NCBI GenBank assembly: GCA_040954595.2
Contig: CM082581.2
Location: 12,648,001 to 12,712,000 of the forward strand
Direction of reading: 5' to 3'
Source of the DNA: Balanoglossus misakiensis
Lineage: Eukaryota > Hemichordata
Length of the DNA stretch: 64,000 nt
Shown: positions 24,382-36,397 of the stretch, piece after piece
Position numbering within the stretch: position 1 is the stretch's first letter
How the letters are laid out: every line of letters begins with the position of its first letter
Translations under genes and position numbers: made by a program
Notes under the pieces: model-generated
What the model was told of the DNA's origin: nothing
The model's database searches: none
Seen by the model: only the letters and a program-made list of their open reading frames with translations

Positions 24382-26171
24382 GGTCACGTGACACAGTGAT
24401 CTCTTCCCGGAATAATCTGAAAGTCACATTTTTGAAATGAATGAAAATACCTGACATCCCACAACCCGACAAATACTAGTACCCCGTGTTTGCCAAGACG
24501 TCAATCTTGTGGACGTCGTCTGGGACACGCTTACATGGCATATGTAGTTTGACGCCGGTGTACAATAGTTGCATACTGTCATTGTTGACAAGTAGGGACA
24601 GACCCAGACAGACAAGGGGGAACAATAGGTTTTGCGATTAGACAATACTAGTATTCAACCTGTGTGAATCGTTTTCAATAATTAATCTCATTTTCAAAGA
24701 GGTGCGTAGGGCTTCTTGTGAATGCAATTACCATGCTAAGCTGTGGGAAAATCGTCGAACTACGCCATGGCCATATCATAAAAAAACATGACTAAAGGAC
24801 AACAATAGACCAAGACATGTTTCACAATGCTTGTGGTGAATGTGATTTGTCAAAGATGTACCAGAGTTATGAATCATTAAGAATGAAGCAGCGCTTTAGG
24901 ACCGTACACTTTTCTTTCTGAGTATGTCATATTGGTATCAAGGGAAAGTGTTTTCGATCTTTGGGGTATATCGGTGCACCAGACATGCCTCGTGGAATGA
25001 ATCCATCAATAAAGGGAAGATAATGCGTGAGTAAAACACCCCAAATGAACCACGGTTTGTGGAAGTTTGGTCGACGTTACTAGGTTCTGTAAATAAACTC
25101 CATATGTAATTGGGCGCACGTTGGTTCATTTTACGCATTTCAAACGCTGACTTACCTTGTGACACAGGGACGGTGCTTGTGACAATGATTGAGTCTGGCT
25201 TCGACCAAAGCTTGTCGTGAATGAGCCACTCTACAAGGTGGTCACATTCAGCTTCAATATGTTTTTGAGTGAGCTGGTTCCAAGTGCGCAAGCGCGGAAT
25301 TTGATTACCATACGGTTCCCTAAAAATAGTATCGCTTTTGTTTTAGCAACGTTGCTGGTCTTCACGTTTTAGTTCCTTCCGGTTTCACAATGCATTACGT
25401 CAGCCAACAAGCAAACTGGTAAACAAACAAACAAACACACAACAAACAATGAATCAAACCGCTTTCCACAAACTTTAAACAAGACTTTAATGTGCACGTG
25501 ATTTTTGTTTAAATATCCAATTAATATACAAACGTACCACAAAATATGTGTTCCAGTACAAAAATAGACTCACAAGCAAAAATATGGTTTGGATACATGT
25601 ACAATATTTCCGTAACTATAAACTCACTGCAGCGTGATGGGAAGCGCCCTCTATGTCCGATATAAAACATAAACGGCCATTCCAAAGCGCTCTTCCTGGT
25701 CAAAGACTTCATATTACATATTACTAAGATTAAATGGCAAGAAACATAACATATTGATGTACAGTACTTAGTTTTCAAACACAGGCAATAACGTGCATCC
25801 CTTGGTAAAACCCATATTAATCAATGATACAATAACTTTACATGGAACTGGCCCCAATCCTTGAAAAAAAAAAACAGACTGAAGTTTATCTGAGAACTTA
25901 ATGAGTGCAGAAGGGAGCGTGTATTATTCAAACACAGAAACACAACCGCTGAGTGTGTTGATAATAATACGCCACCCGAAACCTGGATCAATGTTTCGGG
26001 GGTAAATTAATATTTAGGACTTCATACATGATTGGTCGAAGTAATTATGCATTTGAAGGGCCGCCCAATAACTGAAACACATCCGTGTGAATACCTCTAG
26101 GATAAAACAATGTGGGGGCGCTGTGCTGTGCCCTAACTCGTACAGTTGTAAAACTATTCCCGTTGGTTCTC
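24382..26171. other. Spacer between the two tandem SLC4A11-like genes
   Basis: About 1.8 kb lies between the start codon of copy 1 and the stop codon of copy 2. It should hold the 5' UTR and promoter of copy 1 and the 3' UTR of copy 2. Short open frames here (for example minus 24938-25291) match nothing I recognise. No transposon ends or tRNA were seen. Confidence 0.5.
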
Positions 26172-29100
26172 CTAGTGTGCATCGATCCATTGTAAAAACC
26201 GTGGTGCAATGATCTTTGGAATCAGAAGTTGTCTGCAGGGGGTATAAAAGGAAAGAAAACGAAACCATTACATTTCACATTTCGTGCATGTTTTAAATTT
26301 GTACATCAATGGCGGATTTAACTAAAGCGGAACCACGAGAATCAAATAACAATAGATCACGGAGTGTGCGTATTTGATCTTTTTTCTGTCTGACCTTTCA
26401 CCTTTACACTTACCTGACTGGAATGTACAGGAGTAAGACGATGGGAAAGGTCATCTTGACATAGGCGATGGACGATAGACCAAAGCAGCTGAGGATGATC
26501 AGCATGACCATCTCGATGACTGTAAACAGGTGCATTGTCTTCCGAGGTATTCTCCGTACGTAGTGATTCGTCGGGTACGCTGACTGGTGTGTGATAAACA
26601 AAAGGCATATGAGTTACCGCTGACCAATCCATTTGCAAATCAGACTACACCAATGTATCGCATATTCTCTACAAAGTCGAATGTCAATAATTTTCTATAT
26701 TTCACAAGCAAATAAATCATGAAACTAGGATGTGTGTGTTTGGGCGTACCACTGCACGAATACTACTAGTACATTAAAGAGTCGAAAAAACCAAAACCAC
26801 ACGTATTCTACAACACGCACCTCCTCTGTGAAGAACAGAGTCATCCTCTCGAAGAACTGGTTGCCGATGAACGTCTGCAGAGCCAGGTAAATCCACAATC
26901 CGTTCAACACGGACTTGGGCACATACGCCAGCGGGTAGGGCAACATCAGTATGGATAGTCCCACGCCAATATGTGCCAAGATTGTTGGTATTCTCGTCTC
27001 GCGTACGTGGACAATGCTGCAACGATACAAGCAGAATGATGAAGGGAACGACGGACGCTTGCGTGAAGACAATTGTGCAGTCTTAAATACAGTAACTTAT
27101 TTCAGATGCCCACAATAGGATTATATGCAAATTTTTCTTTCCCAACTTCAGTCCATCAGCTAAAGTGACACCACCTGTTGATGACGTGACCGGGGTCAAG
27201 ACGCTGCTCAGTACGTCATCATTTACTGTGTCCAAGTAATACGTCATCACTTACTGTGTCTGCACATATCCGAACTCAACTTTCTCTTCGACGTCGGCCA
27301 TCGATCGAACGTACATCGGCGAGTGGGGTACGACGGCATGGACCATTGGCAGACCAAAGAAAGACATGAAGAAGTTCAGAATTCCCAACACAAGCAGGTC
27401 CCAGTGATAGGCCGTCCCTTTCTTCAACCTACAATGCAATATGGAGTTGGAAAGTCATGGACCACACACAAAAGGGAACAATCTCCAATGGCAGCATACG
27501 AATCGATGAAATAATTTTCTTTAGTTTGACAGTTCAACTTTAACATCTGTATTTGTGTCACATCGGTAAAGAAAACGAAGCTATAAACTCATCCTTAATT
27601 TTCGTGAGTCGGATGAGGGAATCTTACTTGTTGTTCGGTCCATTGACTGTCATACTTGTCAAGTTGTGTTCCAGGAAGATAAGTAGTGACAAAGATATGG
27701 AGATAGCCAGTGCCCAAAACCATTCTTCAACTCCCAAGTCCTCCAGTGGCGGGATGTTAAAGAAACTGTTCACGTTAAAGGCACTATAAGCTAAAAAAAA
27801 TCCACATAGTCCACATATTTAATATTTATACACCAAGCTCTCGTGTGTTGAGTACTTTTAACGGAATTAGCTGGATTCGGACCAAGCATATTATATACAT
27901 GTACTTAAATATCCACGTCAAAAAGACGACAACCTCAAACTTTTATCGAACCTAAAAAAAAAAAAAACACTTACTGTAGATTCTTCTGTAGAGGTATGTG
28001 CAAATGAATGACCATACAACCACTGTTATGCCGATAGCCTGGTCAGATAATATCGTCCGTGCAAGCGGGTGCAGGTATGGACTGTAAAACAGAGCAAGCA
28101 TCGTATTTAATTTTTATGGAACGTCTCTAATGTACGCCAGTTTCCCATTTCAAATGCGGTTCATGATATCGTGTGTCTACTAGCTTATCGACACATATTA
28201 GAGCGACCATTTCAGCTTGGTCCTTATTGTTGGGCCTGACAGATTTTTGCTCGGATAAAAACGCTGGATGAATTATGTATTACTAATTCTTATGTGCACA
28301 TGTCTACGCTGTAATAAACTTCAACCTGCGTTGACCCGGAAATGACATGCACATGTGCTCAGCCTGACGATAGAGGGTGACAGTGGCTTGGTCGCAGATA
28401 TGGTGCTAACATTGGCAAGTGCCGCGTTATGCTAGTATGTTACCTTACCTTGCTCGCAGTCGGAATAACATCACACCGAGCCATGTAGTTCCCAACATTA
28501 CAAATACGAAGAGGACAGCAAGCTGGGGCTCACACTCTGCGTCATCGCCGTGTCCACCACCTGACGTCACGTGGTGGCCAGTGGTGTGGTGGGCAGCCAG
28601 TGTTGTCATGACATCAGTGACATTTGGGACGGATGTAGTGTGGTGGCTGCTGCTGCCATGGTGACCGCCAGAACTTGCGGACGTGTAGCAGGAATATGTA
28701 TCTTCGTAATCTGCGAGTGAAGAATATCCGTATTGATAGGAGTAGAAACCCTGCGATTATTAGGTTCTTTCTTGATAATTATGTTAAGTGCATTATCGAA
28801 ACACAGACAAAACTGACGGATAAAATACTTACGAGAATGGGTGTCGAGGACGGTCTCTTTCAAGAGGGAGAACGCGACGAAAACGGAAAGGATTTCATCG
28901 ATGCATCTTGTTGCCCACTTCATGATCCGGCTGACGTCGAACACGGCGAAGAGGATCAGGAATATGGATGTGAAGAGGCCAACGGCCGAATACAAAGCCA
29001 AGAAATCACAATGAAGATCGTGGGAGACTTGATACACAACTGAAAAAGGAGGGGAAATTTGAAAAAGACAATGATATGTTATAATACATTTATGATTTGC

Positions 29101-32100
29101 GTATCACTGTCCGGCATTTTATTTTGTACAGGCAAAGTGGTATGGTAACAACATTTGGAGTTGAGTTGAGATTTCGGAAAATGCATAATTGTCAACATGG
29201 AGCCTGACCCCCCCCCCCCACCCTCCGGTTTACGTAAGCTGTATGAATAATACTCACTGTGTCCAAATAGTGAGAGCGGGGCCGTAGTCAGTAATATATT
29301 CATTTCCTGTCCGCCAAACAGTCCAAACACCAGTCCCACAATGGTCACACCCATCAAGGAATCTCGAACCGCTGTAAAAAGAAACGGAAGCCGTGACGAA
29401 TTTGGCCACACGCCATCGCCCCGCTTACACGGTACGCAAATGAAGCTAAAATAACACACAAAGTTTCAAAAATAAGTCTTAGAACAGCCACGCAACAAAT
29501 TGATGATATAAAGATTGAATAAGAGAAAATGCATGTACTCACTGATATAATGGTGTGTATTGATGTCAAACAGCAACCCGAGAGCCATGGTGTAAAATAA
29601 GATGGAAAAATACAGGAACAGTGTCGTGGTTATTATCCTTCGCAGGGTTGATAGGCCACCACGAACACCTTAGGAAAAAAGGAATAAATTAAGAATTGAG
29701 AAATTGTGAAACACAAGGTCACCCGTGAAGTGATCAGCAGAATCGGATATTTGAAAGAAAACTTACCGTCGGCGAAATCGCTCGGGTAGTGAGGAGCTCG
29801 TCTCTTCAGGTCGGCAACAATACCTCGCGCGAATCCGAAACCCTTGATCTACACAAAACAACAGTGAACCATAAAAGGTATCAGAGTGAGATGCTCTCTG
29901 GTCATTAATTCAACATCTCAAACAAATACACAGTCAGAACGATGTCTACAAGAGCAAAGTGGCGACTGCATAGTAATAAGATAGCACGAAAATAAAGGCG
30001 CCATTGGTAAACAATTCGGGTATTCCATAATTTACCTTGTCTAAATCGGACTCGTGGTGGTGCTCTTCACCAAGATGACCATCGCAATGTGGAACAGGTT
30101 CTTCTGCTAGTTGATTGGCCCTTTCAATAATCATCTGCATATTATAAACACAAAACTAGCGGTAAATCATGTCAATGGTAAATAGGTAAAAAGATTCACA
30201 AGTATTATAGATACATGTATACATCCATCCATCCAGACAGGCAGGCAGGCAGACAAGACAGACAGAGAGACAACATACTAGTATATACATGCCTCTTTTA
30301 TCTTTTCACTATCGTCAACTTTTGTGAGGGACATTCTAAAATCTTCATCCTCAAAGACACGTGACAGAATAAAGGCAGTGGCCCTGGTACTCTTCAGTCC
30401 TCTCTGCCAACAAAATGAAAGATATCAATATTAATTCTATGTTCACAAAATCACATCACATATGAATTATTAATAACATTAAATTTTCGCCAGTGGTAAA
30501 GCTGAGAGAAGAGATTGAACATTACATCATGTGTTCGTCTCCAATTTTTTCATGGCGACGTTTACCCTTATCCTCCAATTGTATACCATAAAAAAAATTG
30601 GTCACAAGCTGACGCAGCATCACACGTTGATAGTAGTTTGGCTAGTACACTCTTAAACAACTGTCAGGCGAAATAAAAAACAGGGCTCGTCCGGGAGTTG
30701 AACCCGGGACCTCTCGCACCCTAAGCGAGAATCATGCCCCTAGACCAACGAGCCAAGACATACCTTAGCCAGTATATTTAATGATTTTCCCAAGTTGTTT
30801 CACAGCCTTTTTGACTATATCATTTGTTATACACAACATAGCTAATCTTTTAAACAGTTCTTTTGTTACATTCACACGTGATTTTTAAGGCATTATTAGG
30901 CTGAACTTGTAATCATGAATATTCATAAGTATGACAAAAGTCCAAGTCTTCCATTAAATTTTAAAGGAATAAAAGTACAAAAGTGCAAAGTAATTGACCC
31001 TGGAGAGCAGGACTGCATTAATCACGTAAAAGAAACCAACGATTTGTTGTGCATTGCAGTGCAGCACAACGCCGAATAACGCGTGCATGTACATACAGAG
31101 ACGTGGGGAACACTTACCTCCCCTTCCGGTGATGCTATAGCAAGCAACAATTTGACATTGGTGGCCGTGGTACCTAAGTTGGTAGCATCCTGTAGCGTAG
31201 CAACCACTATGTGTCGTCTGGAAAGACCTCTCGAAACACCCCTGGTGAAAAAATGATAAAATAGAAGCTGTGGCTCGTCACATAGTTTCGTTCATCTCAT
31301 CCACATGACTCGACTGCGTGGATAATTTGCACGATGTTCGTTTTTGGAAGACGGGATGTGAACAGTCGCAAACATACAAAAGATTGACCTCAAACTCACG
31401 ATATGCTTATCCAGGAGTCTTCAAATTCCAAAGTATTGTCTTTAACAACGAAAGACTGGACCGCATCCCGTGGCAGAAATCCTACGAAAATACAAAAAGG
31501 GCGTTTTAAACTGAACATTTCTGGCGTTCGCGAAAGCCGAGAAGGGTAAACTTTGTGCTTATCAAAACTTGATAAATTCTACTTCAAGATGGTCTATCAA
31601 ACTCAGTACAGATTCTCCGGATTTCTCACCATGTGCGTCTGTTTTGAATGCGTTGACCAGGTCGGACGCCGACGTGTGTTTTTCGCCCTTCGTCATGTGC
31701 GATGCTAAGGACTCCAGTAATGCGTCGATGTTAACATCCGGGACCTGACAGAGCACGTCCAGTTCTCTAGCCATGGTCGTCAGTTCCTTGCCGGCGTTCA
31801 CCTCCTTGGTGAAATCCAGTTCGGGTATTTTCTACGAATAAAATGCTCCTAGGTTATCGAACTGAGAGTCAATAAGGTAAACCCGGGCATCTGGGTGTAC
31901 CGTACGGAAAGTGAACAATTTTAAGTCAACTAGTTTCTGTCCCACCCCTCCCCGGCGAAAATGGCAATATTTCACCATAACAGTTTTACTCACGTGACAC
32001 TGTGTTCGGATGGATCGTGCATGCTTCATGACGTTTGCAGCTTTGGTGTCTCCGTTCGCAGCCCCTACAAGAAATCAAAGGCGGCATTTCGTCACCTGTA

Positions 32101-32507
32101 GCTCACGGCCATGGAATGCCACGGTATCGATCATTTAAAGATGACCCTCGTTTGTATCAGACACCTGTTGATTTTCTTTCGCGTACAAAGCCACAATGCC
32201 ATGTTTGGGGGACACTCTCCACAGGTGCGCATGCGTTTTACAAACTTCACCGGTTCTAATGAGGGCGTGGATATGGGTTCGACTTCACAGAAATTCTTAA
32301 CAGGTCATCGCCACTTTTCTTACCCTCCACGCTGGATCCTTTGTTTTCCAGTTCAATTTCCGTGTGCGCACCCTCGCTGGACTTGACTTCAATCACGTGA
32401 CTCTCCCCATCCCTGAGGCCGTTGCTATTGTTGTCCACGACATTAGGTATAATGCCAGCGCCTTCCTCGCTATTTAGTGCGGTAGTATCTTCGACTTCAG
32501 TTGCCAT
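26172..32507 (-). CDS. SLC4A11-like membrane transporter, copy 2
   Basis: Coding exons in transcription order: 32507-32324, 32064-31994, 31831-31630, 31481-31400, 31241-31118, 30403-30293, 30134-30036, 29848-29767, 29668-29543, 29371-29258, 29039-28833, 28710-28449, 28081-27975, 27790-27628, 27428-27255, 27016-26821, 26583-26414, 26232-26172. They join in frame to 844 codons. Eleven exons have the same length as in copy 1 (124, 111, 82, 126, 114, 207, 107, 174, 196, 170 and 61 nt), so the two are tandem duplicates. Residues 1-61 are a shorter acidic N-terminus and the membrane domain starts near residue 319. Conserved strings include [30 protein letters not shown] and NHYVRRIP; the C-terminus is LQWIDAH, against LQWIDSH in copy 1. 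It is distinguished by a His-rich outside loop (residues about 468-530) and a GC donor after 30293. Transport substrate cannot be read from sequence. Confidence 0.93.
30291..30292 (-). other. Probable GC-AG splice donor in SLC4A11-like copy 2
   Basis: The exon 30403-30293 ends ...AAAGAG and is followed on the minus strand by GCATGT rather than GT. Using this site gives a 111-nt phase-0 exon, the same length as its counterpart in copy 1 (21231-21121, donor GTACGT). It joins in frame to the next exon, which opens at 30134. The nearby GTATAT gives the wrong phase. Confidence 0.65.
30683..30754 (-). tRNA. tRNA-Pro (anticodon AGG)
   Basis: The 72-bp minus-strand sequence opens GGCTCGTTGG and closes CGGACGAGCC plus a discriminator C. 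The 7-bp acceptor stem GGCTCGT/ACGAGCC pairs perfectly. The anticodon arm TCTCGCTTAGGGTGCGAGA carries AGG. The T arm contains GGTTCAA flanked by CCCGG/CCGGG pairing, and box A and box B promoter elements are intact. A Pol III terminator TTTTTT follows directly downstream on the minus strand. It lies within the intron 30404-31117 of the SLC4A11-like copy 2, on the same strand as that gene. It looks functional. Confidence 0.97.
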
Positions 32508-35500
32508 GGCGACACCAGGCAGTTTATACGAGAGAGTTCGTTTATAAGGGGTCGTATAGGAAGACTTTCACGTGGAAAATGTCTGAAAGAAAAGCAAAAA
32601 TAACTAATGTAAAAAAGAGAAAGTCTATAGCGAGTTCGCGAATATAAGGTTTATCAAATCAGATTCTCTCTCTCACCCTCCCCCATCTCTCTCCCTCTCT
32701 CTCTCTCCCCCCCTCCCTATCTCCGTCTCTCTCTCTCGCTCTATTTCATTCAACTCGCTCTCTCATTCATGTCGATACACATGCTCCAACTAAACTTCTC
32801 ACTACGTACAATAAAGGGTACAAATCTTAGTGATTGTTATTGACTGTGTGAACAATAAGGTCAGCGAATCCGCGAGTAATAGCAATATAAACAATTCAAT
32901 CAATCCCTTTCTTCATCGCATGTTTATCGTGCTAGCTGCCCGCGGCAAACGCTTTGCCAAGCAACTCAGAGGTTCAGATGAGCTCCATAATAATCCACTC
33001 GATGCCGTTTCTATGGAGATGCGCCTGCCATACAGCCAGAAGAAAGCATTTTTTTTCAAGCGTTCGTTTGAAGGGATTTCTTTCAATTTCTGATCACGTC
33101 ATGGTTTATAAGTAAAAATCGCCGTGTTTACATAGCATAGCGCAAAACGAGTAATTAAAGTGTTTGTACAAAGTGGAGAAAGTGCCCCCTACTGAGCTTG
33201 TGTAAACTAATTTGCCCGATCACTGTTCTCGGCGAGCTTCGGACAAAACAGAAAGAGCAGCCCCAGTAACGGTGTTGCTGTGTTGACCAATTCATTGAAC
33301 AAGAAGTGCAAATATGTAAACTAATCGCCGCTGATCGGTCAGGCGGACCAAGATAGTTGCAAGTCAGCGTGTCCGAGATACGGATCCCAAACAATCTCCG
33401 AAAAGACTGTCCGTTGTTTTACTCAGGCTCGACATCCACTCCATGTACTCGGAGCCACTCACATGTTAGGACCCGCGAAGGCACAGCAAGGGAGACTTTG
33501 ATCAAATTTCAAAGATTATCTGCGTATGTTTTGACGTTTAGTTTAATTTAACTGGCCTATGAACCTAGAGCTTTTCCGCGCTAACCTTCGCGACAATACC
33601 GTTGCTTCTATCTCTCCCTGCGGGACTGTTACACCTGTGTGACCGGATAGGTGTCGCCGCCGCACGGTGCCCAGGACGCGAAGACAGAACTCCCAGGTAA
33701 GAATCGGGGGATAATGAGTGTAGTTATGGGTGGAATTTTTAAAGGAAATCTATTTAATTGAGAAGGGCGAATTTTGGAAAGACGAATTCTTAAATATAGA
33801 GTTGCCAGTTGAGGAACGGGGTGGGCCATCGCCGTTGTTCCTACCGCCTGAATACACACCACTTAAACAGGTGCGGGCGTAAGCCGACTTGTGCATTTCA
33901 ACCGGATAAATTGATATTTCACGTAGTAAAGATATGATGATTGCATTTTTAGTAAACATACGCTATAATTCTATTAAGACGGAAATGGAAACGTGTCTTA
34001 ATTTACTATACGATCAGGAATGTCCTTTTTTGTTAGGCTTCGTTTCCCGATTTGAAAAGAAATAACAATCCTTTTGGGCTTCATTTTCTATGCAGGAAAT
34101 TACAATATACGAATGGTGGAAATGAATCTATATTTGCATGGATAAGGAATGGCGTCGTCACGAACTAACATGTTTAGAATGTTTGTTCATATATGTCAAA
34201 TGATGCAACGCCGCATAAGCTTCATGAACGATGCAAATTACGGGGGTTGGTCTACGTACCATGCACCAGGAATTTAGAATAACAAATTCCGATAACCACG
34301 CTTATTTTCGTCAGGCAAAACATATGTTTACGTTCTAGGGGGTCATTGCCACACCCAATGGTTCCATTCACAACTTCGATTCAGGTTGAACGTCATTCTT
34401 GCGAGTTGTGTTCGTCCACATTTATTTATTTGTGGATTGGCAATTTTCCGCTTTCCATCTTGTGTTAGACATTGTCCTTCAAGGCTGCCACAGCCTACTC
34501 TCTCAGTTTGCGAAAAACGACATTCGCAGAGTTCAAAATGCGATTACCCAACAACACATTGTTTATGGCACAAAAACAACACAATGTTCATGGCGTACCC
34601 ACATTATTCAAAGACAATTAACACAGTTCAACAATGACCTAGTCACTAACAACACTGGTCATAGCGCCGTGAGAAATGAGAAAGGTGTCAGATATAGAAG
34701 AGCGCCATGTTGCTACGCAGGTCACAAGATATACAGACTATATAATTAGATCATGTACACATTGCAGGCATTTAAACATTTCAAGGCAAAACTATTCCCT
34801 GGCCAAGGAGATTGTCAAAGGATATCTTAAAGACGTTGCTTCGTTGCCGTGTGCCTCAATAAATCAATACCTAATTGAATAGGGTGACTAAACGGACATT
34901 GTGTTCCTTTGTGCATCTGCGGAAAATCTATCTATCGAGATTTTATGAGCGATTGAATTCTGAAGAAAAACACTGAATAATCAAACTGACATTATTCCGA
35001 TTTACACACTTTCTTTTACTTCCAAAACTAAAACAAAGCTAGTCTGAGTTTTCAACATACACGCATGTCGTATGAACCAAATGCAGAGTTAATTTATTGT
35101 GAAAATGTCTAAATTTGCGTTCAAGCCCAAGGTTATGATAATGTACGGGCAGTGTGAGTTTGTGGGAACTAATGCCAGCTGGAACATGAAGGATCCGTGT
35201 GGAAAATTTATGTGGCGTATCACCATTGCGATAGCCGGTGCGAATTGGGTTGTGTGCCACGGTTTCCGCAATTACTATATGAATACATAAATAGACCTGA
35301 TAACCAGTGATTCTGTTGTCAAATGGCCTCTCTGCATGAGTGCATCATACCCAACGACTTCATGGACCGTTCTTATCGGGGTTTCTGAGCAGACGCGGCG
35401 CCTTATATCACATCTCGGATTGCCAACAAAAGTACACTTTACCTCTCTATATGATTCCAAACGTCGATCGCACACAGAGCTGCAACTGTTTGCCTCGTTC

Positions 35501-36397
35501 GAAAGTGTTTACTCTGATGACAAGCACTCGCCAATCGCACCACAGACTCCTCTTCCTCTACTGTCGCTACTAACTATGCAAACGTCAGTTATTACGTAAC
35601 ACTTAAACCTTGTTAGCCATGCGCACAACAGCGTTGCTTTCACTTACGCTTTCGTCGTGGTCCACTGCAAGGTTATGCATTCACTAATCCTATTATAGTC
35701 CGATATAATCTATTCTGATCTTCACAATTAGAACCAGAGCGGCGCCAGATAGACATAATCGAGGCGGTACTGCCAGTAGTTCGCTATGCCATATGCTAGT
35801 ACATGTACATGTATACCGCTCGGCATATTATTGCGAAATACGAGATGTAGGCCCACAACTCGACTACAAACGACACGCATTTCACTTTTTTCACAGACGA
35901 TGTTCTATCGAAACGTGTTCTTTTGAGTTTTACATATCGACAGGGCAACCATGCGACTGATCTCAGACAAAGACTTTTTCTCTGTGATTCAGTATACCTG
36001 TTTTCTCCTTTCAGCCCGCACCATTATTAACTTTCAAAAACTTTATGCAGAAACTGTCAGATTCAAAGTTTTCAAATCATTTCAACTCGCATAGATTACA
36101 AAACAGTGCCTATGGTTTATGCTACTTCACGTCCGATTTGCACCTGTTGCATGGAAACATGACGTAACCTTGTGGCAAGTAGTGATGAGACAATACACGG
36201 TGGGGTGTTTTTACTGTCGTCTGGTGAATTGAATTGGACTGAAGACAATGCATTCTGTGCGTTGATTCATTCGTCACAGGTATCGTAAACACGAACTAGG
36301 CCTAACGGTGTCGTTTTTCTCTCCGCAGACAGAGCAGCTGATATACAAAGCGGACCTCCGATATCACTGGCGAGCGACGTCTCATTGCGGATCTGAG
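32508..36397. other. Shared upstream region between divergent genes; no coding exon recognised
   Basis: This stretch separates the start of SLC4A11-like copy 2 (minus) from the macrodomain gene (plus). It holds a CT-rich simple-repeat stretch at about 32660-32765. A CCCAG/GTAAGA donor-like site at 33695/33696 may end a non-coding first exon of the macrodomain gene, whose first coding exon follows an acceptor (TTCTCTCCGCAG) at 36330. Open frames such as plus 34399-34749 have no recognisable domain. Confidence 0.4.
32660..32765. repeat. CT-rich simple repeat
   Basis: Imperfect TCTC/CCCTC polypyrimidine run about 150 bp upstream of the SLC4A11-like copy 2 start codon (the plus strand is pyrimidine-rich). 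It could be a GA-rich promoter element of that minus-strand gene or simply a microsatellite. Confidence 0.7.

Noticed and set aside
34399-34749. 116-codon plus frame between SLC4A11-like copy 2 and the macrodomain gene
   Set aside because: No start context, domain or splice support; base composition is like the surrounding spacer.
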